Shown one piece after another: positions 29,870 through 38,066 of a DNA stretch of 64,000 bases; position 1 is the first letter of the stretch, and the number at the start of each line of letters is the position of its first letter. A program made the translations under genes and the position numbers. The notes beneath the pieces are model-generated. The model was not told the DNA's origin, did not search any database, and saw nothing but the letters and a program-made list of their open reading frames with translations. This DNA comes from an uncultured Anaerolineae bacterium (lineage in GTDB: Bacteria; Chloroflexota; Anaerolineae; Aggregatilineales; Phototrophicaceae), in assembly GCA_937995825.1 (NCBI GenBank), contig CALKJO010000003.1, positions 248,001 to 312,000 of the forward strand, given 5' to 3'.

Positions 29870-29959
29870 TCAATTTGTATACGCCTGACCAATTTTCCCC
29901 GTCTTCCGGCTCCGGCGCGGAATGCGGTGAGAAGTGAAGATTGGAGACCCAATTCCATC
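29870..29959 (+). promoter_or_regulatory. Structured 5' leader of rplU
   Basis: The leader can form an arm TTCCG/CGGAA in its middle and a hairpin directly before the start codon, ATTGG (29940-29944) with CCAAT (29949-29953) around an AGAC loop. The GGAG that would serve as ribosome site sits across this hairpin. Ribosomal protein operons are often autoregulated through such leaders, so translational control is plausible but not shown. Confidence 0.35.
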
Positions 29960-30292
29960 ATGTACGCAATTATCCGCACAGGCAATCGGCAGTATCGTGC
30001 CGAACCGGGCGCGACCATCGATGTTGAGCGCCTGAACACCCCTGACGGCGAACCGCTGCCCGTCGATCACAAGGTCGAAATCACGGACGTGCTGCTGGTC
30101 GGCGATGGCGACAACACCATCATCGGGCAGCCGCTGGTCGCCGGCGCGCTGGTCAAGGCGACGGTAGTATCGCAGTACCGCGCAAAAAAGGTGATCGTGT
30201 TCAAATATCGCCAGCGCACCAAGTTTCGCCGTAAGCGCGGGCATCGTCACTATTATACGCGGCTGCGAATTGATGAAATCGCATTTAACTAG
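29960..30292 (+). CDS. rplU: Ribosomal protein bL21
   Basis: The 110-residue protein of the large ribosomal subunit begins MYAIIRTGNRQYRAEPG and ends with the RNA-binding KYRQRTKFRRKRGHRHYYT signature. The ATG at 29960 gives the normal N-terminus. It is followed by rpmA in the universally conserved L21-L27 order. Confidence 0.97.
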   Translation: MYAIIRTGNRQYRAEPGATIDVERLNTPDGEPLPVDHKVEITDVLLVGDGDNTIIGQPLVAGALVKATVVSQYRAKKVIVFKYRQRTKFRRKRGHRHYYTRLRIDEIAFN

Positions 30293-30304
30293 GAGATAGA
30301 TCAG

Positions 30305-30631
30305 ATGGCTCACAAAAAAGGCGGCGGCTCCAGCCGCAATGGACGCGACAGTAACTCACAGCGTCTGGGCGTGAAAGTCTACGGTGGGCAGTATGTCATC
30401 CCCGGCAACATCATCGTTCGCCAGCGGGGAACGGTGTTCCACCCAGGCAAAAATGTGATGCTTGGTAAGGATCACACGATCTTTGCCACCGCTGCGGGAT
30501 ACGTCGTTTTTGAAAAGGCAAAAGGCAGACCGGGACGCAAGCAGATCAGCGTGTATCCCGAGATGCCCACCAAACAGGCTGGCAACGGCAGCACCACCGC
30601 CACTGGGACGGCGGATGGAAGCGCCGATTAA
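30305..30631 (+). CDS. rpmA: Ribosomal protein bL27
   Basis: The 108-residue protein has the L27 N-terminus [20 protein letters not shown] and the core [20 protein letters not shown]. It has no Firmicutes-type cleavable leader. The N-terminal arm reaches the peptidyl transferase centre. A Gly/Thr/Ala-rich tail of about 20 residues follows the conserved core and appears disordered. GGAG lies before the ATG. Confidence 0.97.
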   Translation: MAHKKGGGSSRNGRDSNSQRLGVKVYGGQYVIPGNIIVRQRGTVFHPGKNVMLGKDHTIFATAAGYVVFEKAKGRPGRKQISVYPEMPTKQAGNGSTTATGTADGSAD

Positions 30632-30661
30632 AGCGGTCGTGACCGCAGCAAGGACAATCTC

Positions 30662-31144
30662 ATGAAAGAGTCAATTCATCCCCAGTGGTTTGCTGAAGCG
30701 CGTGTTATCTGTGCCTGCGGCAACACCTGGATAACAGGCGCAACCATCCCAGAGATACGCACTGACATCTGCTCCGCCTGTCACCCCTTTTACACCGGCG
30801 AACAACGTATCGTGGACACCGAAGGTCAGGTCGATCGCTTCAAGAAGCGTCTGCAGGCGCGTGAACAGCGCATCGCAGACGTGGAGGCGCGCCTCGCCGC
30901 AAAAACCCCGCTCAATCTGCCCTTGAGCGAGATGAATTTGAATGCGCGCCAAATCGCGGCTTTCGCTGAAAAGGGTATCGTCACTGTTGGCGATTTCCTG
31001 GCTCAGCTCCAGCAGGGCGCTGAAGAGAGCCTGCTCGAAATTCCGGGAATCGGTCGCAAAGTCCTGAGTGACCTGAAAAAAGGACTGCGCGCGCGTGGCT
31101 ATGATGTGCCAAAGTCAGCCGAAACCGTCCAAGCCGCCGAATAA
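30662..31144 (+). CDS. rpmE: Ribosomal protein bL31 fused to an RNA polymerase alpha-CTD-like domain
   Basis: Residues 1-60 are a zinc-binding L31, with Cys17, Cys19, Cys37 and Cys40 and the CHPFYTG signature. A basic coiled-coil-like helix (about 58-82) leads to residues 86-147, which read like the C-terminal domain of RNA polymerase alpha: LPLSEMNLNARQIAAF, GIVTVGDFL, then a helix-hairpin-helix LLEIPGIGRKVLSDLKKGL. Normal L31 is about 70 residues; this is 160. The frame is continuous with no sign of a frameshift. It lies directly after rpmA and ends before a strong terminator. L31 identity is firm; the similarity of the extra domain is by eye. Confidence 0.88.
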   Translation: MKESIHPQWFAEARVICACGNTWITGATIPEIRTDICSACHPFYTGEQRIVDTEGQVDRFKKRLQAREQRIADVEARLAAKTPLNLPLSEMNLNARQIAAFAEKGIVTVGDFLAQLQQGAEESLLEIPGIGRKVLSDLKKGLRARGYDVPKSAETVQAAE

Positions 31145-31163
31145 CAATAATGGCAGCTCATCG

Positions 31164-31197
31164 AAGGCAGGCATGTCCGCATGTCTGCCTTTCATTT
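31164..31197 (+). terminator. Rho-independent terminator after rpmE
   Basis: AAGGCAGGCATG pairs with CATGTCTGCCTT (one G-T wobble) around a TCCG loop, a 12-bp stem followed by a T-rich stretch TTCATTTT. It closes the rplU-rpmA-rpmE transcript. Confidence 0.8.
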
Positions 31198-31234
31198 TGC
31201 CTGTTCAAAAGCGATATAAACAGGACACAGTCGC

Positions 31235-31807
31235 ATGATTCATCATTCTGGGCGCATCGAAGTGATTTGCGGCAGTATGTTTTCTGGCAAGTCGGAGGAA
31301 CTGATCCGCCGCGCTCGGCGCGCCGTGATCGCTCGGCAGGTTTTACAGGTGTTTAAACCGAGCATTGATGATCGCTACGGCGTGGAGCAAGTCAGCAGCC
31401 ACGACGGAACGACCATTCAGGCGCAAGCCATCACCTCACCTGTGGAAATCGAGCAGCTGCTCAAGCCGGAAACTACGGTGATTGCGATTGATGAAGCGCA
31501 GTTTTTCGACTCATCAGTGGTTCAGGTTGTCCAGGAACTAGCGCAGCGCGGGCTGCGGATCATCATCGCTGGACTGGATACCGATTTTCGCGGCGAACCT
31601 TTTGGCGCGATGCCGCAGTTGATGTGCGTCGCCGAGGAAGTCACCAAGCTTCACGCGATCTGTGTTGTCTGTGGGGAACAAGCCTGCCGGACGCAGCGGC
31701 TCGTCAACGGCGCGCCAGCCCACTACAATGATCCGATCATTCTAGTCGGCGCACATGAAGTATATGAGGCACGCTGCCGTATGCATCACGTGGTGATTCG
31801 CGACTGA
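31235..31807 (+). CDS. tdk: Thymidine kinase
   Basis: The 190-residue type II thymidine kinase phosphorylates thymidine for salvage. It shows the P-loop [11 protein letters not shown], the DEAQFF block, the structural zinc site CVVCGEQAC with a further Cys-His at the C-terminus, and the lasso loop. Having both tdk and thyX (51.6 kb) means both salvage and de novo routes to dTMP are present. Confidence 0.95.
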   Translation: MIHHSGRIEVICGSMFSGKSEELIRRARRAVIARQVLQVFKPSIDDRYGVEQVSSHDGTTIQAQAITSPVEIEQLLKPETTVIAIDEAQFFDSSVVQVVQELAQRGLRIIIAGLDTDFRGEPFGAMPQLMCVAEEVTKLHAICVVCGEQACRTQRLVNGAPAHYNDPIILVGAHEVYEARCRMHHVVIRD

Positions 31808-31844
31808 TCGCAAATTGAACGCTCGCGCCAATCCAAAATCACGC

Positions 31845-31868
31845 TATAATTTGTTTAGCATAGCTAAA
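31845..31868 (+). promoter_or_regulatory. TATAAT box with adjoining palindrome upstream of the His-rich membrane protein
   Basis: TATAAT lies at 31845-31850, without a good -35 at normal spacing. Just downstream, about where transcription would start, is the perfect inverted repeat TTTAGC-ATA-GCTAAA at 31854-31868. A weak -35 plus a palindrome at +1 suggests a regulated promoter. Confidence 0.4.
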
Positions 31869-31906
31869 TGGTTGTGATTATGCGGGGTTAAAGGAGTGTA
31901 GTAGCG

Positions 31907-33073
31907 ATGAGTGTAGCAGCAGCGAGTTTGCAACAGCAGCAGCCGCGCGTTAATCAGTCCAGTCTATGGCTGCGCAACCGAAATTGGGACCTGATGTTCA
32001 TCACGATGAGCGTGATTTTGGTTCCGCTCCCGTACTTTGTCTATTTGCTGTTGAATAATGTCGGCGGCATTGATAAGGATGTCGCTCGCAACATCGTGAA
32101 CGGCTTCGTTGCTATCGCCATTGGCGGGCCGCATATGATGTCCACCTTCCTGCGCACCGGATTCGACAAAGAGTTCAGCAGTCGCTATCCGATGCTGATC
32201 CGCTCGTCAATCATCATTCCAATTGTCGTGATCTCGCTCGCCTTTCTCAATCTCAACCTCTTGCTGACCATTTTCTTCTTCTGGGCGGCGATGCACGTGC
32301 TGCATCAGGTGACCTACATTGTTGAACTTTACAACCACAAAGAGCATAAATTTGTCCGCAAAGGCAGCGCTGTGTCGATGCAGGCGCGGATAATTGATTA
32401 CGCAGTCATCCTCACCTGCCTATTCCCATTTGCGGCATTGAAGATCAGCTCTGGCTCGTTTGACATTGGCACGAATGACCTCGCCCGTGTGATCCCCGAA
32501 TTTTTCCAGCAGACCTGGTTCTTCCTGCTGATGAGCGGGTTGTTCAGCATCGCGCTGGTGGCGTTTATCTTCAAAACCGCGCAGGAGTATCGCGGCGGCT
32601 ATCTGAACGTCCCGAAAACAATCTTTATCGTTCTGACGGTTGCGGTCGCCTTCACGATCCCATCACTAGATAATCTTGATACAGCATTTCAGGGCTTGAA
32701 CACTTGGCATTCGTTCCAATATCTCGCGATCACGTTCTACATCATCAAGATTCGCCAGCAGTACGGCAACCTCGAAAAGACCGCGCCGCTGGTGGCGCGC
32801 TTCAGCCGGGGCAAAGATTCGCGGGGGTTGTTTGTGCTTAGCACAATCATGCTGGTCGGCTCGATTGGCGTGTTCGCGGTGACTTATGCGCTGGCACATC
32901 TGGTGACGCCGGGGATCATCGATGTCACCAATCCAAGCGCGCTGGCAAACTGGCGCTTCGATGTCGCCTACTATACAGCAATCCTATCGTTTCTCTGGAT
33001 TCACTACTATCACGACCACTTCCTATTCACGAACTTCGAAGCGCTCGACGAGGGCTTCGCGAACAACCTGTGA
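31907..33073 (+). CDS. Histidine-rich multi-pass membrane protein of unknown function
   Basis: The 388-residue protein has about nine or ten membrane helices. Histidines recur at helix ends in four places: GGPHMMSTF, AMHVLHQVTY, NTWHSFQYLA and IHYYHDHFLF. Such clusters resemble metal-site patterns of membrane oxygenases or desaturases, but the exact desaturase HX3-4H boxes are not met. A good ribosome site (AAAGGAG) precedes the ATG. The gene stands alone, closed by a strong hairpin. A membrane metalloenzyme is one possibility; I do not recognise the family with certainty. Confidence 0.75.
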   Translation: MSVAAASLQQQQPRVNQSSLWLRNRNWDLMFITMSVILVPLPYFVYLLLNNVGGIDKDVARNIVNGFVAIAIGGPHMMSTFLRTGFDKEFSSRYPMLIRSSIIIPIVVISLAFLNLNLLLTIFFFWAAMHVLHQVTYIVELYNHKEHKFVRKGSAVSMQARIIDYAVILTCLFPFAALKISSGSFDIGTNDLARVIPEFFQQTWFFLLMSGLFSIALVAFIFKTAQEYRGGYLNVPKTIFIVLTVAVAFTIPSLDNLDTAFQGLNTWHSFQYLAITFYIIKIRQQYGNLEKTAPLVARFSRGKDSRGLFVLSTIMLVGSIGVFAVTYALAHLVTPGIIDVTNPSALANWRFDVAYYTAILSFLWIHYYHDHFLFTNFEALDEGFANNL

Positions 33074-33086
33074 CCGAGTGTCAACA

Positions 33087-33111
33087 GCGCCCTGGGGAAA
33101 ACCCAGGGCGC
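33087..33111 (+). terminator. Strong hairpin between convergent genes
   Basis: GCGCCCTGGG and CCCAGGGCGC form a perfect 10-bp stem with a GAAAA loop. It lies between the convergent stop codons at 33073 and 33117 and can serve either strand, though T-tracts are weak on both sides. Confidence 0.7.
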
Positions 33112-33116
33112 ATGTT

Positions 33117-34382
33117 TCATCCCGCAAAAGCTGTACCGACCCACTGCATTGGATCGACTGGCACGCCGTTGACCCATAATTCCCAATGCAGATGCGCCCC
33201 CGTCACCCGTCCGGTGCTTCCGATTGCACCGATGATACGCCCCATCGTGACAAACTCTCCGACACTAACATATCGCTCTGACTGATGCCAGTAGCCGGTA
33301 TAGATGCCCCATCCATGATCGATCACCGTGGCAACTCCGCGAATATTCAGCGTATCCGCCAGCACAACTCGCCCCGATGCTGGCGCGATGATCGGCGATC
33401 CTGGCGCGCCCGCGAAGTCAGTGCCGGTGTGGATACGCTGAAGATCGCTTCCAGCATACGTGCGCAGACTGCCAAAGGGGGAGCTGATCCCCGCTGCCGC
33501 TGGAAGTCCCATCAAACCGCCGAAGTAGCGCTCAGGGTTGAAAGCGCTCATCACCGTGCGCAAGATATTCAGCTCTGCCTCATCGGTCGCAGGATCAAGC
33601 AGACTAGTTCGATCCCCAAGGACATTGATAAATTCGCGGCGGTAAGCCTTGCCTTCGACCCGCACCATAGTTTCCAGTCGTTGCTGTCCCCGACTTGATG
33701 AAATATTGAACTGCAGTGGATATTCACCGCTGGCTGTGCCAACCGGAACCCCAACCAACGCAATTGCAGTTAAGCTGCCGTTCTCCGACGCCGCCACGAA
33801 GGCACGATTGAGAAATATCCCGGTGACTGTGATGGGCGCTGAAGCGGTGAGAGTGAAGCGCGCGCTCTGCCCGTCCTGAATCCGGCGCGGGTAGATTTCG
33901 ATGGACATGAGCGGAGATGGCAGCGGCGCGCCAGCCGACTCAACAGCAGCAGACTCCCTCGGCGGTATCAGCAGCCGCTGACCGCTGTAGATCAACGACG
34001 GATCGCTGATGCTGTTTGCGGACGCCAGGGCGCTCACTGTTAACCCGTAGCGCTGCGCGATCTGAAACAGGGTCTCGCCGCTCCGGACGATATGAAAAAC
34101 TGGGGTCGGCATCGGTTGGACGGCATCGGTCGGCGCTGCAATCGCCACATTGCGGGACGGAACAAGCAGCCGCTGCCCGACAAAGATGCTGTTCGGATTC
34201 GCAATGTTGTTGAGGTCTGCAAGTGCCTGAATCGTCAGCCCATGCGCGCGCGCAATGTCAAACAGCGTCTCGCCGCGCTGCACAACATGGATCGTCACCC
34301 CTGAAAGCGGCGTTTCCTGCGCCGATGCCGCGCCCAGCCCGATCACAATGATGATTAAGCTAATGAAAAATTTGAAACGCAT
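33117..34382 (-). CDS. Secreted LysM / M23 peptidase family protein
   Basis: The 421-residue exported protein starts with a signal peptide (to about 22). Two LysM domains follow, each with the VQRGETLFDIA or VRSGETLFQIA start and VGQRLL(V/I)P end, for binding peptidoglycan. After a beta-rich middle region comes a LytM/M23 domain with zinc ligands HTGTDFAG and HLHWEL and the intervening DHGWGIYTGYWH. It probably cuts or remodels the cell wall. ATG at 34382 is used; an upstream TTG overlaps the DUF192 stop. It is the last gene of a three-gene envelope operon. Confidence 0.9.
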   Translation of the reverse strand: MRFKFFISLIIIVIGLGAASAQETPLSGVTIHVVQRGETLFDIARAHGLTIQALADLNNIANPNSIFVGQRLLVPSRNVAIAAPTDAVQPMPTPVFHIVRSGETLFQIAQRYGLTVSALASANSISDPSLIYSGQRLLIPPRESAAVESAGAPLPSPLMSIEIYPRRIQDGQSARFTLTASAPITVTGIFLNRAFVAASENGSLTAIALVGVPVGTASGEYPLQFNISSSRGQQRLETMVRVEGKAYRREFINVLGDRTSLLDPATDEAELNILRTVMSAFNPERYFGGLMGLPAAAGISSPFGSLRTYAGSDLQRIHTGTDFAGAPGSPIIAPASGRVVLADTLNIRGVATVIDHGWGIYTGYWHQSERYVSVGEFVTMGRIIGAIGSTGRVTGAHLHWELWVNGVPVDPMQWVGTAFAG

Positions 34383-34384
34383 GG

Positions 34385-34756
34385 TCAAACGTCGTCAAAC
34401 TGGATCGAATCGCCAATGTTCACCCGATCCAAAATGCTCGGATTGGCTTCGATGAAGAACTGAGCAGGTGCGCGCGGTGCATACATCGGACGCCACGGCT
34501 TGGCAAGCGCCTTGTCCACGACATAACCTGAAGCATCCAGCCAGACGACTCCGATCTGAAAGAAGACAAAAAACATATGAATAGTGGTGTTAGAACGGCT
34601 TTCCTTCGGAAAGACGAACAGCAGTCCTTCATCTTCTGGGAGGCGCGAACGAAATTGCAGCCCCTTGAAATGACACCAGAAACTGGTGCACCAGCGCGCC
34701 CTTGCCAAGACGAGCGCACCAGTTTCTCGGTTACGCAGGGTTCGCCAGGACGCCAT
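34385..34756 (-). CDS. DUF192-family protein
   Basis: The 123-residue protein fits DUF192 (COG1430), with the blocks GLQFRSRLPEDEGLLFVF and the strand pair MFFVFFQIGVVWLDASGYVVD, and the late AKPWRPMYAP motif. Members are often exported or lipid-anchored, but this one has no clear signal peptide. Its function is unknown. It sits four bases after the large LysM gene and just before the LysM/M23 gene. Confidence 0.8.
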   Translation of the reverse strand: MASWRTLRNRETGALVLARARWCTSFWCHFKGLQFRSRLPEDEGLLFVFPKESRSNTTIHMFFVFFQIGVVWLDASGYVVDKALAKPWRPMYAPRAPAQFFIEANPSILDRVNIGDSIQFDDV

Positions 34757-34760
34757 TAGC

Positions 34761-36431
34761 CTACGGGATCGTGATCAACTGTCCGACATAGATTCGGCTC
34801 GGATTGACGATCCGGTTGAGCTGCACCAGGCTGGTGACCGTCACGCCAAAGCGCAGCGCGATCTTAAATAGATTGTCCCCCGGCTGAACCCGATACAGTA
34901 TCCCGCCGGTCACTGGCGGAACCGGGGAGCTTGTCTGGGTGGCAGTCGGTTGCGGTGACTGCGTTGCTATGATGCCGCGCGATGGGATCAAGAGCCGCTG
35001 CCCAACAAACAGCAGATTGAGATTTAAGATATTGTTCACTTGCGCGATTGCCTGAACAGTTGTACCAAAGCGCGCTGCAATACCGGATAGGCTGTCGCCA
35101 GGCTGAACAATGTAGAGAATGGTCGGACCGGTTGTTGTGACAGTCGGTCGTAATGTGCCAGCGGGCGGGGTTACTGTCACAACAGGTGGCGGCGTTACCG
35201 TCGTGGGGCTAACAGTCGGCGTTGGAGGCACACTCGTCGGTGTGTTCGAAGGCGTCAAGGTGGGGGTCGGAAGCTGCGCCAGCGGGATGATCAACTGCTG
35301 ACCGACAAAGATCAAGCCGTTTTCGTTAAGCTGGTTGGCGATGATGATCGCCTCAACTGACGAATTGAACTGCTGCGCAATTCGTGCCACAAAATCCCCT
35401 GCGCGCACCGTATAAATGATCTGCACCGGAAACTGAGTTCGATCCAGCGTTGGGCTTGGACTCGGAGTGAATGTCGGGGTCTCCGTCGGCGGAATAGGGG
35501 TGTTGGTCGGTGTCAGCGTCGGCGTGCTGGACGGAGTGGGCGTGTTTGAGGGCATCTCGGTCGGCGGGACGGGTGTCTCGGTCGGCGGGACGGGTGTGCT
35601 AGTGGGAGTCGCTGTAGACGGTTCGTCAGTCGTTTCAGCGGTTACCTCTAACTCAACCGTTGGCACGACCGCCGTCTCAGACGGAGGAACGACCGTCACA
35701 GATACCTGTTCTGCAGTAGGAGTATCCGGGATCGGAGACACTGTCGGCGTAACGCCAGTTCCAACGATTAACGATGCATCATCCAAATAGACCACATTAT
35801 TCTTGACCGGCACGCTTGCGCTAGAGCGCACCCACACGGTCACAGATGTCCCCTGCGCCACTGCAGACACAGTGTACTGCGCGTAAGCGTCATAGGTCTG
35901 AGCCGGAGCCGACCAGACGATACTGGCGCTTTCGCCGTCGGTTCCGCCTGTCGGATCGATGCCGACTTGCAGGAACAGTCCCCCATCTTCTTCGCTGGTA
36001 TCCGCGTCGTCAAAGGTCGATGACCAAAGATACCCATAGATGCTGAAGGTGAGCGCATCTCCCGCAGTCAAGCCGCTGACGGTCTGGTATACACCGCCGA
36101 TATGGGTCGCAAAAAACGAAAAATACTGCTGCGCATCTGAACCAGATCGGACGCGCGGCACGCCCAACCCATTATTCGTGTCCGTCGCAGGATAATATTC
36201 AGGCTGAACATTTTCCGACGCAGACATGCCCAATGCCGCCGGCACATGCCATGGCGTCCAGCCTTGAGCGACCAGACGTGGGGGCGAACCGGCAACGGTC
36301 GTAAATGGAGCTTCAAAACCCGGATTCGTAAGAAGATTGTTCCCCTGCGCGCTGACAGGCAGCAGACTCGCCAACAGCACGATAAGTCCAGCAAGAACTA
36401 CTATGCTATAACTGCCTCTGACCCTTTTCAT
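34761..36431 (-). CDS. Secreted three-LysM protein with N-terminal carbohydrate-binding-like domain
   Basis: The 556-residue exported protein has a signal peptide (about 1-28), then a jelly-roll-like domain starting LLTNPGFEAPF (about 30-225), typical of carbohydrate-binding modules. A long Pro/Thr/Ser/Glu-rich linker (about 230-325) precedes three LysM domains at about 335-385, 440-490 and 510-556, each ending VGQQL or similar. It is likely a cell-surface glycan-binding protein. It is the first gene of the operon with DUF192 and M23. Tandem 21-bp repeats lie within the linker coding region. Confidence 0.88.
   Translation of the reverse strand: MKRVRGSYSIVVLAGLIVLLASLLPVSAQGNNLLTNPGFEAPFTTVAGSPPRLVAQGWTPWHVPAALGMSASENVQPEYYPATDTNNGLGVPRVRSGSDAQQYFSFFATHIGGVYQTVSGLTAGDALTFSIYGYLWSSTFDDADTSEEDGGLFLQVGIDPTGGTDGESASIVWSAPAQTYDAYAQYTVSAVAQGTSVTVWVRSSASVPVKNNVVYLDDASLIVGTGVTPTVSPIPDTPTAEQVSVTVVPPSETAVVPTVELEVTAETTDEPSTATPTSTPVPPTETPVPPTEMPSNTPTPSSTPTLTPTNTPIPPTETPTFTPSPSPTLDRTQFPVQIIYTVRAGDFVARIAQQFNSSVEAIIIANQLNENGLIFVGQQLIIPLAQLPTPTLTPSNTPTSVPPTPTVSPTTVTPPPVVTVTPPAGTLRPTVTTTGPTILYIVQPGDSLSGIAARFGTTVQAIAQVNNILNLNLLFVGQRLLIPSRGIIATQSPQPTATQTSSPVPPVTGGILYRVQPGDNLFKIALRFGVTVTSLVQLNRIVNPSRIYVGQLITIP
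35556..35597 (-). repeat. Two identical 21-bp tandem repeats in the LysM linker
   Basis: Units 35556-35576 and 35577-35597 are identical and encode TPVPPTE twice. The repeat keeps the frame, so slippage could change linker length without breaking the gene. Confidence 0.8.
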
Positions 36432-36516
36432 CGTTCGCTCCCAGCACAGACCCGATCAAAGACGCGCTCACCCCAATCACATTGCCGACCCGGCTGAGCG
36501 ACCAGTTTCACAAGTG

Positions 36517-36894
36517 CTAATCACCTTTTAGTTGACGCGCCAGGAGCCGCTCTACACTATCGATCAACTGACCCGGACCGAACGGCTTGATAACGTAGTC
36601 ATCCAAACCGGATTGACGCACCAGCAACAGCCGATCCTTGAACTGCGCGCGCAGTCACGATCAGGATGGAGATCATCTGCGTATTCGGGTCGGCTTTCAA
36701 CTGCCTGTAAATTTCCCAGGCATCGACATCCGGCATCATCAGGTCGAGGAGAATGAGATCAGGCTTCTGCTCCTGAACAACGCGCAGTCCTTCGCGCCCC
36801 CCTGCACACTGATCACCTCATACCCGCGCCGAGTCAGAAGCAGGCGGATTGAATCGCTCATATCGTTTGCATCTTCGATTGAAACAATCCGCAC
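36517..36894 (-). pseudogene. Response regulator receiver protein broken by two frameshifts
   Basis: Three frames together encode one receiver domain. Frame one reads from GTG at 36894 to RIVSIEDANDM and RRGYEVISVQGG. After a six-C run (36797-36802 on the + strand) the frame shifts to REGLRVVQEQKPDLILLDLM with the phospho-Asp. In a GC repeat near 36644-36652 it shifts again to QFKDRLLL and DDYVIKPFG with the conserved Lys, ending RQLKGD. The shifts (minus one and minus two relative to the expected frame) sum to three, so total length stays divisible by three. Both lie in slippage-prone sequence, so assembly error is as possible as real decay. It precedes the LysM operon on the same strand. 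Confidence 0.8.
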
Positions 36895-37054
36895 AGTTTA
36901 TATGACTCGACTTTTCACTTCAACAGAGTCGGATATAATGAATCGTCAAGGTGGCGATCTCGCAACAGTCTACCATATTTTCTCGCCTCAAGGCAACAAA
37001 GCCCCAGGGCGGTATTTGCTCGCACACGTCGGGAGTCGAGCGCCGACATGCCTT

Positions 37055-37348
37055 ATGTCCCATACCGTAATTGGTCTGTACACCTTTGAAATCCACCTAC
37101 CCGAGGCTGGTTCGTTGAAGGAAAAACGCAGCCGACTGAAATCGATGATCAGCCGCATCCATAACACGTTTAACGTGAGCACCGCCGAGATTGGCAGTCA
37201 GGATGTCTGGCAGAGCGCGCTGATCGCGGTTGCCATCGTCACCAATTCATCGCAGCACGCACATCAGGTGATCGGCAGCATCAGCCATTGGATTGAGAAG
37301 CATTATCCAGACCTGATCATCGTCAGGGACGAGATCGAGATCATTTAA
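37055..37348 (+). CDS. DUF503 family protein (YlxP-like)
   Basis: The 97-residue protein matches DUF503, with the signature HLPEAGSLKEKRSRLKSM near the N-terminus and the later SQDVWQSALIAVAIVTN strand. Members are small alpha-beta proteins near translation genes in many Firmicutes, with no proven role. The ATG at 37055 gives family length; the frame continues upstream through 36938. A TATAAT at 36934-36939 may be its -10 box. The 36895-37054 gap holds nothing else I can identify. It converges with the next gene with a 4-bp overlap. Confidence 0.82.
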   Translation: MSHTVIGLYTFEIHLPEAGSLKEKRSRLKSMISRIHNTFNVSTAEIGSQDVWQSALIAVAIVTNSSQHAHQVIGSISHWIEKHYPDLIIVRDEIEII

Positions 37349-37629
37349 AGCCCAAACAGCGAACAGAAATTGGTCGCCTGGGGGGTTCCGCACGCAGTCA
37401 GCAGCGTATAGACGAAGTACGCGCTGCCGCCGCATACTGCCATCCCCCCGATCAGAATGATGCAGCCGCAGGGGTTACCGGTGATGCCAAAAATCAGCTC
37501 GAAGACGCCGCTGAAAAGCTGAAGGATCGCGCCGAGAATCTGCAAGCCCACGCTTAGGATCAACCCAACTACGCACAGCAGACACACACCGCCGACGATC
37601 AGCAGTGCAGTATCAGCATCGAGTGTCAT
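37345..37629 (-). CDS. Small two-helix membrane protein
   Basis: The 94-residue protein has two long hydrophobic stretches separated by GITGNPCGC and a short Cys-containing tail ending FCSLFGL. The ATG at 37629 overlaps the TGA of the upstream gene (ATGA), so the two are coupled. No known family was recognised. The several Cys residues near the second helix could form disulfides outside the membrane. Confidence 0.65.
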   Translation of the reverse strand: MTLDADTALLIVGGVCLLCVVGLILSVGLQILGAILQLFSGVFELIFGITGNPCGCIILIGGMAVCGGSAYFVYTLLTACGTPQATNFCSLFGL

Positions 37630-38066
37630 GGCAGCATCTCGTCGCTTTGCAGGGTCTGCGCTGTGCAAGCATCTTCCGCGCTGCTGATAAAATCCCACTT
37701 TGCGCCATCGGCACTGCGCCGGAAACACTCACAGTAGGTCACCGGCGGCTCATTTCCGCGCCAAAGCAAAAAGCGATTGTCCGTTTGTAAACAGCGCGTA
37801 TCGCCGTCGATCGTCAGGACGGAGGTGCTTGCAACCCCGATCCCCTGCAAGCGCGCCTCCTGAATCATCCACAGCCGTATCGATTGACCCGGCAGGTCGC
37901 CCTGTGGAATGGTGATTTCGCCCTGAGACGCGGCGTAAACCATAATGCACGGCGTGAGCAGCAGCAGAAACCACAGTGTCAGCGCAATCCCACATCCGAT
38001 CCTTCTAAGCGGGCTGCCCCGAACTGCTTGCACAGGCGCGTCAGTCTCGGTCGCTGTTTCCATCAT
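37626..38066 (-). CDS. Single-pass membrane protein with extracytoplasmic Cys-rich domain
   Basis: The 146-residue protein has a short basic N-terminus, one membrane helix (about 23-46) and a roughly 100-residue outside domain with four cysteines, including TRCLQT and TYCECFRRS. It overlaps the DUF547 gene upstream by 26 bp and the small membrane protein gene downstream by 4 bp, forming a chain of overlapping genes. Function unknown. Confidence 0.65.
   Translation of the reverse strand: MMETATETDAPVQAVRGSPLRRIGCGIALTLWFLLLLTPCIMVYAASQGEITIPQGDLPGQSIRLWMIQEARLQGIGVASTSVLTIDGDTRCLQTDNRFLLWRGNEPPVTYCECFRRSADGAKWDFISSAEDACTAQTLQSDEMLP

Noticed and set aside
33087..33111. Possible transposon end or integron-like site
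   Set aside because: The perfect inverted repeat is isolated, lies between convergent stop codons and has a typical GAAAA tetraloop-like turn; a terminator explains it.
35460..35660. Short GT-rich repeats suggesting a CRISPR-like or satellite array
   Set aside because: They encode the Pro/Thr/Glu linker of the LysM protein; apart from one exact 21-bp duplication they are degenerate and have no spacers.
36532..36756. A + strand ORF across the response regulator remnant
   Set aside because: The minus strand reads as a receiver domain with conserved Asp and Lys, while the + strand translation has no recognisable features.
37045..37060. An earlier start for the DUF503 gene at 36938 adding 39 residues
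   Set aside because: The extra segment does not resemble the family N-terminus, and the ATG at 36938 overlaps a TATAAT box.
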